64,000 bases of DNA from Chondromyces crocatus (GCF_001189295.1 NZ_CP012159.1:2122001-2186000), one strand, 5' to 3'; shown: positions 18,164-27,999, counted from the stretch's first letter. The notes: generated from the letters alone by a model not told the origin. Made by a program: numbers and translations.

Positions 18164-18628
18164 GCCGCCGTTTCGTGAGCCGATGACGATCCGCCGTCGG
18201 CTGGGCCCATCGCCCCGAACGTGGTCATGAATCCCAGGCGCGACGCCGCGAGCCTGCCCACCACATAAGCATCCCAGCCCCATAATCGATCTCACCGAGA
18301 CCGCGCCCTCTGGGTGGTGGGTCACCCGCGACGACCTGCTGCATGACCAGGGCAGAGTGGGAAACCTCAGGAGCAGACAGAGGGAATGGCCTGAGGCATA
18401 CACACGAGCTGCCTCACATTGAGCAGGATGTGGGCTGCTCGGGGAACAATTTAGTTGCGCGCGTACACGCCGACGCCCATATTGCCAATAGCATCATAAG
18501 CGCAATTTTATTGATCTAGTGGTTGCGCAATGCAGCCTTGGTATCGGGTCTTGCCCTATGCCTTCCGAAGAGGACGCACGACCCGCTATCGAACCGAGTG
18601 CTGCAACGTATCGACCGTAGAGGTGCCC
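18164..18628. promoter_or_regulatory. Intergenic region with AT-rich, TTGCGC-repeat segment
   Basis: No gene was recognised. The stretch 18445-18530 is strikingly AT-richer than its surroundings. It contains TTGCGC at 18455 and 18523 and the inverse GCGCAA at 18500; the last copy is part of the palindrome TTGCGCAA (18523-18530). It lies upstream of the small ORF at 18629 and may contain its promoter and an operator. Confidence 0.4.
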
Positions 18629-18835
18629 ATGAACGCCGTGACGACTCCTGATCAAGAATTCTCCATCGTGACTCCGAACGGACACCTGCGCGTGCAAGGA
18701 CGCATGGAAGCCATGCGTCGGGGCGAAGAAGCGAGCCGGAAAACCGATCATTGCATCGAAGTGATTCGTGATGACGGTCGGCTGACTTTCATTTTCTGGG
18801 ACGGAACGCTTCAGGGCTGCGTTCAGAGGGGGTGA
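18629..18835 (+). CDS. Small hypothetical protein, 68 aa
   Basis: ATG at 18629 with GAGG seven bases upstream. The product begins MNAVTTPDQEFSIVTPNG and ends LTFIFWDGTLQGCVQRG; it is a small, charged, probably beta-rich soluble protein with no signal peptide. Codon use is less GC-biased than in neighbours, and the region upstream is AT-rich. I do not recognise a family. The well-placed ribosome site and amino-acid composition favour a real gene over chance. Confidence 0.5.
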   Translation: MNAVTTPDQEFSIVTPNGHLRVQGRMEAMRRGEEASRKTDHCIEVIRDDGRLTFIFWDGTLQGCVQRG

Positions 18836-19072
18836 CGGCACGCTCTGCCGTGCCGTGACCCAATCCGAGCCGAGCCGAACGTCGGGCGCGGTGACTTCGT
18901 GAAAACGAAGGTCCGCGCCCGGCGCCGTTTCTGTCGTAATGGTGAGGGCGCCAGCCTACCCACTTTCGCCTCGGGGCCGGTGCAACCCGCGGTGGGGAGG
19001 CGGTGTTATCGGGATGCGAATGTCATGATCGACATCCGCCGACCGAGCATGGCCTCGGTGGAATCGGCTGCC

Positions 19073-22000
19073 TCACGGTGATTGTCCGCGACGTCGTGCG
19101 AGGATCTTCTCCGCGGCGGTCAGCGGGCGCCCGGCGGGCCCTGCGGCCTGCGCGGGCGTCGCGGAGGTGGCGGAGGGCACCGGGGCGTGGCCCATGGCGG
19201 GGGGGATGGGGGCGCCGTGGGTCCCCGGACCTGCTCCTCCAGGGAAGGGCGGCGCGACGGGGGCAGGGCGAGCTGGCACCGGGGCGCGCGGCGGCGTGGC
19301 GCTCGCGGAGGCCGCGGGGTTTGCGGGGTTCGCGGGGGTTGCGGGGCTCACAGGGGAGGCCGGTGGCGCTGGCGGCGCGGGGTGGCGCGTGCGGTCCCGT
19401 GCCGCGAGGAGCGCTCCCATGGTGGCCTCGTGGCCGGTCGGCGCGACGGGGAGCGGGGACGCGCGCAGGCTGGTGAGCGCGCTGCGCACCCGCTGCGGGA
19501 GCTTCTGGAGCGCCTCGGGAAGGGCCAGGCGGCGCGCGGCGACGGCCAGCAAGAGGCCGAAGGCAGCGAGCAGGACGAGCGAGGGAGTGGCGTCCTGGTA
19601 GGCGAAGCGGCGGGCGGCGCGGTCGGCGAAGATCCCGGCCAGGGTGTCGCGGCGCTTGCCGGCGGTGAGCTCGGCGATGCGGGTGAGCAGGCCGAGATCG
19701 CTGCCGGTGGGGCGCAGCTCGTCGCCTGCCGACATGACGGCACCCGTCGTGCCCAGGAGATCGCCGCTGAGTTCGTCACGCGCCACCGCGATGTAGGCGC
19801 CAGGTCGCGACAAGGGAAGGGTCGCGGCGTACGCGCCGGCACCCGAGGCTTCGAGCTGCAGCTCGTGGGCGATGCCGCCTGGTCCGGCCACGTGGACGAG
19901 CAGCCGGCGGAACGACTGGGCGCGGCCGTCGTCGCCGACGACGGTGGCGCGCACGTGCAGCTCGCCGCCGGACGCGTCGGCTTCGAGGCGGACGCGCGCG
20001 TCTTCCTCCTTGCGGGAGACGTCGCGGGCCGTCTGGGCGATGAGGCGCGCGGCGCCGGGCCAGCGGGTCCAGGCGGTGCCCCAGCGGTTCTTCAAGTCGC
20101 TGGTGAACGCGGCGGCGCGGCCGACGCCCGCGGGCCAGGTGGCGAGGAGAGGGTCGCCGTCCGGGCCTGTGAGGGCCACGGAGGCCCGGCCCTTGGGGAT
20201 GGTGACGACGTAGCCCTGGAGGGCGGGGGCGGCGCCGATGTCGACGCCGGCCGTGATCGGGGAGGGGGCGCCCTTGCCGGCCTGGAACGTCTTCTCGACC
20301 ACGGCCGAGCGGGCGGCGAGCACCGTCTCCTGCGTGAAGACGGCGGGGAGGCGGGTGGCGTCCTCGACGAGGTAGAAGCGGCCGCCGCCGCGGCGGGAGA
20401 GGTGCTCCAGCTCGGGGACGTCGCTGCCGTTGCCGAGGGCGACCACGGTGGTGGTGATGCCGCGGCGGAAGGCGCCGTCGACCATGGCGCGGCAAGGGGC
20501 GAGGTTCTCGGCGTCGGAGCCGTCCGCGAACAGGATGACGTGCTTGAGGTTGACCTTGACCTTGTCGAGTTCGGCGTACGCGGCGGCGAGGGTGATGTCG
20601 ACGTAGATGCCGCCGCCGCCAGGCCCCACGGCGCGGATGGCATGGTCGATGGCGGTCTTGTTGACGACGGGGCGCAAGGGGACGCTCCACTTCACCACCG
20701 TGTCGACGTGGGCGACGCCGAGCATGTCGCCCGCGCCGAGCAGCGCCGCCGAGCGGGCGGCGGCCTCGTTGGCCAGTTCGAGCTTGGTGTGGGCGCCCGC
20801 GGTCGCGGCCATGGAGCCGGAGATGTCGATGCCGATGACCTCGGCGAGGCTGCCGCGTCGGTGCTCTTGCTTGAGGTCGAAGGAGACGGGCGAGATCTCC
20901 TCGATGGGCGTGCGCGCGTAGCCGCCAGGGCCGAAGCTGCGGTCGCCACCCATCAGGATCAGGCCGCCGCCGAGGTCGCGCACGTAGCTGGCGAGCGCGT
21001 CGAGCTGGCCCGTGGAGAGGGTGGGGGCGGCGATGTCGCTGAGCACCACCACGTCGTACGCGGCGAGCGAGGCGAGGTCGGCCGGGACGCGGGTGGGCCC
21101 CCCCTCGTCGACGCGGAACGCGGCATTCCGGAGCGCGCCCGCGATGAACGCGCTCTGGCCTTCGTCGCCTTCGAGCACCAGGGCCACGGCCTGGCCTCGC
21201 ACGCGCACGAAGGCGCTCCCGGCGTTGTCCTCGGCGGCCTGGTCGAGCTGGGGGTCCTTGGCGGTGATCTCGACGTCGTAGCGGTGCAGCCCGGGGCCTT
21301 CCGCCTTCTCCCGGATGCGCAGCACGTCCTCGCCCGCGCCGATCGCCACGTCGGCGCGCGACACGAGCACGCCGTCCCGCTTCAGGCGCACCTCGATCTC
21401 GGCCGGCGTGGGCGAGGAGGTGACGAGGCGCAGGTCGAACGGCTCGCCCTCGTCGGCACGCCCCGGCGCCCGGAGCGCGACCACGCGGATGTCCGGGACC
21501 AACCGCTGTTCGAGGGGGATCACGTCGACGGGGAGGCCGGCGGCGAGCGCGGCGGCGGCGGCGGCCATGGTGTCGCCGCGGGTGGCAACGCCGTCGCTGA
21601 GCACGACGACCCGGGCCGCCGTGTCGGAAGGGACCTCGGCAATCGCGCGGCGGATGCCAGCGGCGAGATCGGTCCCGTCGCGACCGAGGGCGACGCGCTG
21701 GGGGGCGGCGAGTTCGGAGCGGGGGCGCGGCGGATCCTCGGTCGCGGCCTCGGCGGCGAACGCGATGACGCCGATGCGGTCGTCGTCGCGCATCCCCAGC
21801 TCGGCGACCGAGATCTCCTGCTGGATGCGCTGTTCCGCGCCCGGGACGAGGTCGATGGACCGGCTGCGATCGATGGCGAGCAGCAGGGTCAGCCGGTCGA
21901 GGGGGCGGCCGATCTCGGGGCCCGCCGCGGCCATGGCCGCGGTGAAGGCAGCGAGCATGGTGAGGAGATCGCCGAAGCGGCGGCGCCCGCGTCCCTGACG

Positions 22001-22297
22001 GGCGGCCTGGGGGGCCTGGGTGAGCCGGAAGGCGATGAACGCGGTGCTGGCGAGCGCGAGGAGCGTGACCCACGGTCGAGCCAGCCGGAGGTAGCTCTCA
22101 TGCAGGAGGCCGCACCAGACGAGGCCGATGTAGAGCGCAGGCAGCGCGCCCAGGATCATCCCGGCGAAGAGGAGCGGGCGCCGGTGCACGCCGGCCCGGA
22201 CCGCCTGGACCACGAGCCACGCAAAGGCGAGGAGGCCGAGAACGAGCGCGCCGTAGGGGAAGAGGCTCCGCACCGAAGGGGAGAAGAGGTGACTCAC
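19073..22297 (-). CDS. Large membrane protein with two VWA domains and a GATase-like domain (Bat-like)
   Basis: 1074 aa from the GTG at 22297, chosen because GGAGG lies five bases upstream and no other site fits the 37-bp gap to the preceding gene. N-terminal membrane helices (first ~130 residues), then a VWA domain with MIDAS motif DRSRS, then a glutamine-amidotransferase-like domain (LASYVRDLGGGLILMGGD), then a second VWA domain with DISGSM. A late membrane helix (LVLLAAFGLLLAVAARRLAL) precedes a Pro/Ala-rich tail of ~130 residues. This architecture is known in Bat/aerotolerance-type operons, where the proteins form a membrane complex handling envelope stress. Last gene of a three-gene operon. 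Confidence 0.85.
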   Translation of the reverse strand: MSHLFSPSVRSLFPYGALVLGLLAFAWLVVQAVRAGVHRRPLLFAGMILGALPALYIGLVWCGLLHESYLRLARPWVTLLALASTAFIAFRLTQAPQAARQGRGRRRFGDLLTMLAAFTAAMAAAGPEIGRPLDRLTLLLAIDRSRSIDLVPGAEQRIQQEISVAELGMRDDDRIGVIAFAAEAATEDPPRPRSELAAPQRVALGRDGTDLAAGIRRAIAEVPSDTAARVVVLSDGVATRGDTMAAAAAALAAGLPVDVIPLEQRLVPDIRVVALRAPGRADEGEPFDLRLVTSSPTPAEIEVRLKRDGVLVSRADVAIGAGEDVLRIREKAEGPGLHRYDVEITAKDPQLDQAAEDNAGSAFVRVRGQAVALVLEGDEGQSAFIAGALRNAAFRVDEGGPTRVPADLASLAAYDVVVLSDIAAPTLSTGQLDALASYVRDLGGGLILMGGDRSFGPGGYARTPIEEISPVSFDLKQEHRRGSLAEVIGIDISGSMAATAGAHTKLELANEAAARSAALLGAGDMLGVAHVDTVVKWSVPLRPVVNKTAIDHAIRAVGPGGGGIYVDITLAAAYAELDKVKVNLKHVILFADGSDAENLAPCRAMVDGAFRRGITTTVVALGNGSDVPELEHLSRRGGGRFYLVEDATRLPAVFTQETVLAARSAVVEKTFQAGKGAPSPITAGVDIGAAPALQGYVVTIPKGRASVALTGPDGDPLLATWPAGVGRAAAFTSDLKNRWGTAWTRWPGAARLIAQTARDVSRKEEDARVRLEADASGGELHVRATVVGDDGRAQSFRRLLVHVAGPGGIAHELQLEASGAGAYAATLPLSRPGAYIAVARDELSGDLLGTTGAVMSAGDELRPTGSDLGLLTRIAELTAGKRRDTLAGIFADRAARRFAYQDATPSLVLLAAFGLLLAVAARRLALPEALQKLPQRVRSALTSLRASPLPVAPTGHEATMGALLAARDRTRHPAPPAPPASPVSPATPANPANPAASASATPPRAPVPARPAPVAPPFPGGAGPGTHGAPIPPAMGHAPVPSATSATPAQAAGPAGRPLTAAEKILARRRGQSP

Positions 22298-22334
22298 GCG
22301 GGCCTCCGTCGAGACGAGCGCAGTGCGAGGCCGT

Positions 22335-24293
22335 TCATGCGGGCCTCCGCCGAGGCGAGCGGGTGAAGTACCAGACGTCGAACACGACGAACCCGAGGGC
22401 GAGCAGCGCGAGCACCCAGCTCCACTCCTTGTGTCCCTCGGGCAGCGCACCGGCCGGCGCGACGGCGACGTCCCCCTTCGTCTCCAGGGGGCGCGGGGTG
22501 AGATCGCTCTCCGCCGCGCTGGTGAGGTTCACGGGGATCACCACCGAGCCCGCCTGCGGGCCGCGCCAGGACACGCGGTACAGGCCGACGCGAGGGGTCT
22601 CGGCGACGACGGCGAGGCCGGTGCGGAGCGAGGCCTCCAGGGGTTTCCCTTCGGGATCGAGCACCTCCAGCCCTTCGGCGGTGGTCGGGAGCGCCACGCG
22701 CATCGGCTCGCCGGCGCGGGTGGGGCCGGTGACCCCCTGGGCGCGGTGGGTGCGGGCCTGCTCCATGAGGTTGCGCATGAAGAGCACGAACGAGGCCTTG
22801 AGCGGCCAGTCGCTGTCGCCCACGTCGAAGCCCAGCAGCGTGCCCGTGCGGCTGCCGGTGGAGATGTCGGTCACCACCACGCCTTCCTGGGTGCGCACCA
22901 GCTCCTGCGTCGGCCCTTCCGGCTTGAGCGCGCGCGCTTTGCCGAGGTGTACGCCGTCGAGCGAGAGGAAGCGCATCCGGGGATCCGCCGCCTCCCACGA
23001 GGTGAACATCGGGCGCTCCAGCGTGTGGCCGACGACGGTGCCGAAGCACTTGCCCGGGGGCGGGTCGACGATGAGCAGATCACCGCCGGGTGGGTTCGGG
23101 GGGCAGGCGCCGTCGATGACCACGAAGGTGTCGAGGTCGAGGCCAGCGGAAGCCAGCGTCTCCAGCGTCCCGACGGTCACGGAGGACATGGGATCGGTGG
23201 CGAGGGCGCGCTCGAGCCACGCCGAGCGTCCGGTGGCGCTGGCGAGGTAGATGGGCAGCTTGTCGCCAGCCGGGACGCGGCTGTAGGCGACGTCGTCGAC
23301 CGGCATGGCGTCGCGCGGCGACAGCTCGAAGATCAAGCCCCGCCGGTAGTCGCCTGGCGTCGCCTGGAACGTGAGCACCACCGGCAGGCGCTCGCCGGGT
23401 TGCACCAGCACGCGGCGCGAGGCGAGCACGTCGGAGGCGTTCTCTTGCCGCATCGTGACGTAGACGTCCCGCGGGTGCTGGCCGAAGTTCTCGACCAGCA
23501 AGAAGCCCTGCACTTCTTCCCGCCCGGTGCCCGCCGCCGTCCCCGAGCGGACGTCGACCCGCACGATGCCGGCGTTCTCCACCGGGCTCCCGACGGTGAT
23601 CACCTCGATGGGCAGGGCCGCTGCCGTGAGTGACGCTGGATGGGCCAGGTTCCCGTCCGTCAGCACCACGACCCGGCGCGAGCCGCCGAGCTGGCGAAGG
23701 CGATCGACGGCAAGGGCCACCGCCGCGCCGAGATCCCCCTCGACGTCGCGCGCCATCACCCGATCGAGCGACGCCTTCACCCGGACCAGGTCCCGGTCGA
23801 GCGGTGCGATCACGCGCGCGTCACGGGCCGCTTCGAGGAGCATGACGTCACTGCCCGGCGCGAGCGAGGAGACGAGATCGCGGGCCACCTGCCGCGCGAG
23901 GGCGATGCGCGTCGTGGGCTCACCGATCGGCGACGTCGACATCGCGGACATCGAGGCGCTGACGTCGATCACCAGCGCCACGTGATCGCCCGTGAACTCC
24001 CGGCCACGTGACGCAGGGCGAGAGAGGGCGAGCGCCAGGAGCATGAGCGCGAGGGCCTGCACGATCAGCGGGAGCTGCGCGATGAGCTTGCGGAACGGCG
24101 CCCGCGCCATCAGATCGCGCTGGGCGGCTGCCCAGAGCCAGGTGGATGCGACCCGGCGCCGCTCCCGCTTGACCTTGAGGATGTAGAGGAGGATCAGGGG
24201 GCCCAGCAGCGCGAGCGCCAGCAGCCCCATCGGGGCGAGGAGGGTGAGGGCCGAGCCGGCAGCGCCAGCTCCCTGAGCGAAAGGCGGTGTCAC
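22335..24293 (-). CDS. BatA-like membrane protein with VWA domain
   Basis: 652 aa; the GTG at 24293 lies one base after the stop of the DUF58 gene, so translation is probably coupled. The N-terminus has the BatA pattern (LLAPMGLLALALLGPLILLYILKVKRERR...STWLW), a second helix, then a VWA domain with MIDAS DVSASMS and TDGN. Next is a beta-rich region and a GATase-like segment, and a C-terminal membrane helix (WVLALLALGFVVFDVWYF) with a basic end. Works with its neighbours as a membrane VWA complex; the ligand is unknown. The 3' end and the linker to the next gene share a repeated ~22-bp block (GCGGGCCTCCG...). Confidence 0.85.
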   Translation of the reverse strand: MTPPFAQGAGAAGSALTLLAPMGLLALALLGPLILLYILKVKRERRRVASTWLWAAAQRDLMARAPFRKLIAQLPLIVQALALMLLALALSRPASRGREFTGDHVALVIDVSASMSAMSTSPIGEPTTRIALARQVARDLVSSLAPGSDVMLLEAARDARVIAPLDRDLVRVKASLDRVMARDVEGDLGAAVALAVDRLRQLGGSRRVVVLTDGNLAHPASLTAAALPIEVITVGSPVENAGIVRVDVRSGTAAGTGREEVQGFLLVENFGQHPRDVYVTMRQENASDVLASRRVLVQPGERLPVVLTFQATPGDYRRGLIFELSPRDAMPVDDVAYSRVPAGDKLPIYLASATGRSAWLERALATDPMSSVTVGTLETLASAGLDLDTFVVIDGACPPNPPGGDLLIVDPPPGKCFGTVVGHTLERPMFTSWEAADPRMRFLSLDGVHLGKARALKPEGPTQELVRTQEGVVVTDISTGSRTGTLLGFDVGDSDWPLKASFVLFMRNLMEQARTHRAQGVTGPTRAGEPMRVALPTTAEGLEVLDPEGKPLEASLRTGLAVVAETPRVGLYRVSWRGPQAGSVVIPVNLTSAAESDLTPRPLETKGDVAVAPAGALPEGHKEWSWVLALLALGFVVFDVWYFTRSPRRRPA

Positions 24294-24294
24294 G

Positions 24295-25182
24295 TCAGTC
24301 CACGCTCCGCGCGACGAAGCGCCGCACCACCCCTTCGAGGGGCTCGTCCGTCCTGGCACGGACGTACGTCGCGCGGTGCTTGCGTGCCCACGCCCTGAGC
24401 TCCGCACACAGCCCGGCGAAACGCTCCATGTACGCTTCGAGTGCCGCTGCATCCAGGGTCAGGTCCACGAGGGCGCCGGTCTCCGCGTCTTCCAGCGTCC
24501 AGTCGCCTTCGAGCTGCGGATCCACCTCCTCCGGGGCGACGACCTGGACCAGCGCCACGTCGTGCCCTGCTTGCACGGCGCGGCCCAGCGCGGCCGTGAC
24601 CGGGCCGGGATCGAAGAAATCGGACAGGGTGACCAGCATGCCGGGTCGCGGGCTGCGCTGGACCACGCCGTCCACCGCCCGCGCCAGATCGGTCCCACCC
24701 GAGGGGGTGAGCGCCTCCAGCGCCCGGAGCAGGCCGCCGAGGCCACCGCGTCCGCGCGAGGGCGAAAGCTCGCGGCGGACCCCTTCGGCGGCGAGGAAGA
24801 GCTGCGCGCGCTCCGAGCGCGCCAGCGCCATGTAGCCGATCGCAGCCGCGAGGCGCCTCGCCGCGTCGAGCTTGGAGGGCTCGCCCACGCCGAGCGAGGC
24901 CGATGTGTCGGTGACGATCCGGACGATGACGTCTTCCTCGGCGCGGAAGAGCTTGATGACCGGATCCCCCGTGCGCGCGTAGGCGGCCCAGTCGATGCGC
25001 CGCATGTCGTCGCCCGGCGCATACGCGCGGTGCTCCTGGAACTCCGCCGAGCCGCCCTTCCTCCGTGCGAGGTGCTCGCCGCCGCCGCCCGAGCGTGCCC
25101 GGATCTCCAGCCGCCGCCTCAGTACCTCCAGCTCCCGGATGAAGCTCGGGCCGAGCAGAGGTTCGGGCTTCTCGGAGACCAT
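24295..25182 (-). CDS. DUF58 domain protein
   Basis: 295 aa, first gene of the minus-strand Bat-like operon. It shows the DUF58 core motif RAYAPGDDMRRIDWAAYARTGDPVIKLF at about 52-80 and a VWA-like fold with DTSASL and LSDFFDP. DUF58 proteins sit beside MoxR ATPases and VWA proteins and are thought to assist assembly or folding of membrane or metal-containing partners. No MoxR gene is present next to it; upstream is a divergent gene. The ATG at 25182 is the only reasonable start. Confidence 0.92.
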   Translation of the reverse strand: MVSEKPEPLLGPSFIRELEVLRRRLEIRARSGGGGEHLARRKGGSAEFQEHRAYAPGDDMRRIDWAAYARTGDPVIKLFRAEEDVIVRIVTDTSASLGVGEPSKLDAARRLAAAIGYMALARSERAQLFLAAEGVRRELSPSRGRGGLGGLLRALEALTPSGGTDLARAVDGVVQRSPRPGMLVTLSDFFDPGPVTAALGRAVQAGHDVALVQVVAPEEVDPQLEGDWTLEDAETGALVDLTLDAAALEAYMERFAGLCAELRAWARKHRATYVRARTDEPLEGVVRRFVARSVD

Positions 25183-25233
25183 CGAGCCCCGTAGTAAAGC
25201 CGGTTCTCGCGAACGGAGCCAGCGGCCGGTATC

Positions 25234-27999
25234 ATGTCCCCATCCATGCCCGAGCGGATCGTCGTGAGCTTTCGTGGGGTAGCTGCCGCGGAGGGGGCCC
25301 CCACCGGCGTCCCGCCCTCACCCGCAGCGTTCGCGCTCGGAGAAGCTCGACCCGAGGAGCCGGCCCCCCGCTCGTCGACCTACCTCTCCCGGGCGCTCAC
25401 CCTCAAGCAGCGTGCGGAGGCGCTCGGCGCCACGCTGTGCTCCTGGGGTGCCCAGTCGTTCTCGTTCGCCCTGGGGCCGGACGAGCTGGAAGAGGCCGTC
25501 TCTCTCGCCATCCAGGCCGTGGAGGACCCGAGCGTCCTTCCCGGACAGCGCTTCGCCGTCGGCATCGCCCAGGGAGAGATGATCCCGGCAGGCGAGTGGG
25601 GGCGTCAGGCGGTGCTCTCCTGGGGGCAGCCGCTGCTCGCCGCCGTCGCTCTCGCGTTCATCGGAGATCCGGGGGAGGTGCTGCTCGATCCTGCGCTCCC
25701 TGCGGCGGTCTCCGGCGAGCTGCTCACGTGCGGTGTGCGCCGTGGCCTGCAAGACGACCGGCGCGTCCGCGGGCTCCGCCTCGACGTGCGCCAGCCCTTC
25801 CGCCGAGCGGCCGCCGAGAGCGTCGCCAAGCTGCGGGTGCCGCTGCTCGTGGGGTCGGCGCCTGCGCTCGAACTGCTCTCTCTGCCTGCGGGTGTGGTCG
25901 GTGTCCTGCGGGCGGACCGAGGCGTCGGAGGCACCCGTGCGCTGCTGGAGCTGCGCGCGCGCGTCGAGCCCGGGCGTGCCCTGTTCGTCACCCCCGCGGG
26001 CGCTTCGCGCGAGCCCCTCGGCGCCTTGCGACGCGCCCTCGGTCGTGCCTCCACGAAGGCGCCGCCGCTCCCGCGCCGCCTGGAGGAAACGCTCTCGCGC
26101 TTGCTCGCGGGAGACGGCGCCGATCTCTGGACCACCGCCGAGCTCCTCGAAGCCTGGCTCACGCCCGAGCACCCCGAGCAGACCCCGCCCGGCCTGATCC
26201 TCATCGACGACGCAAATGACGTCGATCCCTGGTCGCTGGAGGTCATCGCCGGCGCCGTCGGGAGGCGGAGGGCCGCCCGCGCCGTCGCCCGCGTCACGGC
26301 GGAGGAGACGCTTCCTCCAGCGCTCGCCGTCGCTCCCGTCGCCTCGACCCGGACCCTCGAACCGCTCTCCGCCGCCGAGGCCGAGGACCTGGCCCGCGCG
26401 CTGTTCGGCGGGGCCATCACACCAGGGGCCGCGCGCCGCTGGGCGCGCCGCGGGCGTGGGTCACCGCTCGCCGTGCGGGAGGCGATCTGCGAAGGCCTGG
26501 AGCAAGGGGCGCTCCGCTGGGTGGACGACATCGCGGCCCCCCGCTCCTCCGCGGCCGGTCACGGTGATCCTGCCGGGAGGACGATCCTGCCTCCGGGCAT
26601 GACCGACGCGATCGTGTCGACCTCTCTGGCGAGCCTCCCTGCTGACGCACTGCCTGGCGCACTGCCTGGCGCACTGCCTGGCGCACTGCCTGGCGTGCCG
26701 CCCGATGGCGCGCCGCGTTCCCCGGCGAAGGACTGGCTCCTTCGGCGACTCGATCGCCTCGGCGCTCCTCCGCGCGTCACCCTCACCGCCCTCGCGCTCC
26801 TCGGCGGCGAAGCCTCCGAACGCGCCATCGACGAACTCGCCACCCCCCTCGCCGGTGCGAGCGCCCGCCTCGCTGCCGTGGAGCAACTCCTCGTCGATGG
26901 AGGCTGGGTGATCCGCACCGAGCCCGGCTGGCTCACCCTCGGCTCCCGCACGCTCCGCGACCTGCTGCTCACCCTCATCCCTTCGACCGATCGCGCCCGC
27001 TGGCACGCGACGACCGCCAGCACGCTCTGCCAGCAAGGCGGCCCGCTCACGCTGGCGGACGCCGCCTGGCACGCCGCCCAGGCCCACGACGGATGCGCGG
27101 CCGTCGAGCTGGCCACCCGCGCCGCCCGCGCTGCGGGTCGCGCCCTGCTCGAGACCGCGGAAGCCGAGCTGCTCTCGTTCGCCGCCGATCAGGAAGCCGC
27201 AGCCGCCCAGCGAGAAGCAGCAGGCGAGGGGATCGTCGACGAGGACACCGACGCCTCGAGTTCGCCGCAGACCTACCGCATGCCGCTCGCGACCCTCTCC
27301 GAGCGGCTCGACGGCCCGACACCGGACTCCCGCACGCCGATCAGCGCCGGCTACCGCCCGCGGCAGGACACGCTCCCCGAAGGGCACCAGCCCTCCTCGC
27401 CGGTCATCCACGACCCTTCACCGCAGCCCGCCACCACCGTCATCCGCCCCGACGATCGCGGTGGCCCGTCCCAGCTCGGCCTCCGCCTCCCGGATCCCGA
27501 CCCCCTGGCAGCGACGACCCGCTCGCCGGTCATGTCACCGCTCGACCTCGGCACGCGCCTGGTCGAGACGGCGCGAGAGGCCTTCGTGCGCGGCCAGCTC
27601 GATGGCATCGAGGGCGTGCTCGCAGAGCTGCATCGCCTCGGCACCCACCCCGAGCTGGTCCAGCGGATGAGCGGCATCGTCGCCCTGGTCAAGGGCTCGA
27701 AATCCGACGCCCTCCGGCAGCTCCGCGCCGCGGCCGAGGTCGAACTTCCCCCGGCACGCCGAGCACGCGCACTCCTCGCGTACGCCATCGCACTCGCCAC
27801 GACCGGCCGTACCGCCCCCTCTCTGCTGACGGCGCTCGCCGCGATGGCGCGCGCGCGCGAGGCCGGAGAAGCGCACGGCGAACTGGCCTGCGCACGTTTC
27901 CTCGAACACCTCTCGGCAGCCGCCGGGCACCGGGACTCCGCGAACACCTGGCACGAGGTCGCCGCAAAGGCCGCGCTTCGCCGGGCCGATTGCGTTTGA
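25234..27999 (+). CDS. Degenerate cyclase-like plus STAND-ATPase-like multidomain protein
   Basis: 921 aa. Residues ~10-175 follow the layout of a class III nucleotidyl cyclase domain as in cyclase/STAND fusions (LTLKQRAEALGATLCSWGAQSFSFAL, FAVGIAQGEMIP, PGEVLLDPAL), but catalytic Asp/Lys/Asn/Arg motifs are not apparent. Residues ~230-420 resemble an AAA_16/STAND NTPase with Walker B-like LILIDDANDVDPWSLEVI. Where Walker A should be, the sequence is FVTPAGASREPLG, lacking GKS/T. A variable linker follows with four ALPG repeats, then helical TPR-like repeats and a Pro-rich linker. It probably acts as a scaffold or sensor rather than an enzyme. The next gene starts 33 bp on. Confidence 0.7.
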   Translation: MSPSMPERIVVSFRGVAAAEGAPTGVPPSPAAFALGEARPEEPAPRSSTYLSRALTLKQRAEALGATLCSWGAQSFSFALGPDELEEAVSLAIQAVEDPSVLPGQRFAVGIAQGEMIPAGEWGRQAVLSWGQPLLAAVALAFIGDPGEVLLDPALPAAVSGELLTCGVRRGLQDDRRVRGLRLDVRQPFRRAAAESVAKLRVPLLVGSAPALELLSLPAGVVGVLRADRGVGGTRALLELRARVEPGRALFVTPAGASREPLGALRRALGRASTKAPPLPRRLEETLSRLLAGDGADLWTTAELLEAWLTPEHPEQTPPGLILIDDANDVDPWSLEVIAGAVGRRRAARAVARVTAEETLPPALAVAPVASTRTLEPLSAAEAEDLARALFGGAITPGAARRWARRGRGSPLAVREAICEGLEQGALRWVDDIAAPRSSAAGHGDPAGRTILPPGMTDAIVSTSLASLPADALPGALPGALPGALPGVPPDGAPRSPAKDWLLRRLDRLGAPPRVTLTALALLGGEASERAIDELATPLAGASARLAAVEQLLVDGGWVIRTEPGWLTLGSRTLRDLLLTLIPSTDRARWHATTASTLCQQGGPLTLADAAWHAAQAHDGCAAVELATRAARAAGRALLETAEAELLSFAADQEAAAAQREAAGEGIVDEDTDASSSPQTYRMPLATLSERLDGPTPDSRTPISAGYRPRQDTLPEGHQPSSPVIHDPSPQPATTVIRPDDRGGPSQLGLRLPDPDPLAATTRSPVMSPLDLGTRLVETAREAFVRGQLDGIEGVLAELHRLGTHPELVQRMSGIVALVKGSKSDALRQLRAAAEVELPPARRARALLAYAIALATTGRTAPSLLTALAAMARAREAGEAHGELACARFLEHLSAAAGHRDSANTWHEVAAKAALRRADCV
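26647..26694 (+). repeat. 12-bp tandem repeat, four perfect copies
   Basis: GCACTGCCTGGC repeated four times in frame, encoding ALPG x4 in the linker of the STAND-like protein. A variant fifth unit (GTGCCGCCC) follows. Slippage-prone, length-variable linker. Confidence 0.9.

Noticed and set aside
19082-22366. 1094-codon plus-strand frame opposite the VWA protein
   Set aside because: The minus-strand protein has two MIDAS motifs and membrane helices; the plus-strand frame is an antisense shadow rich in Gly/Ala/Arg.
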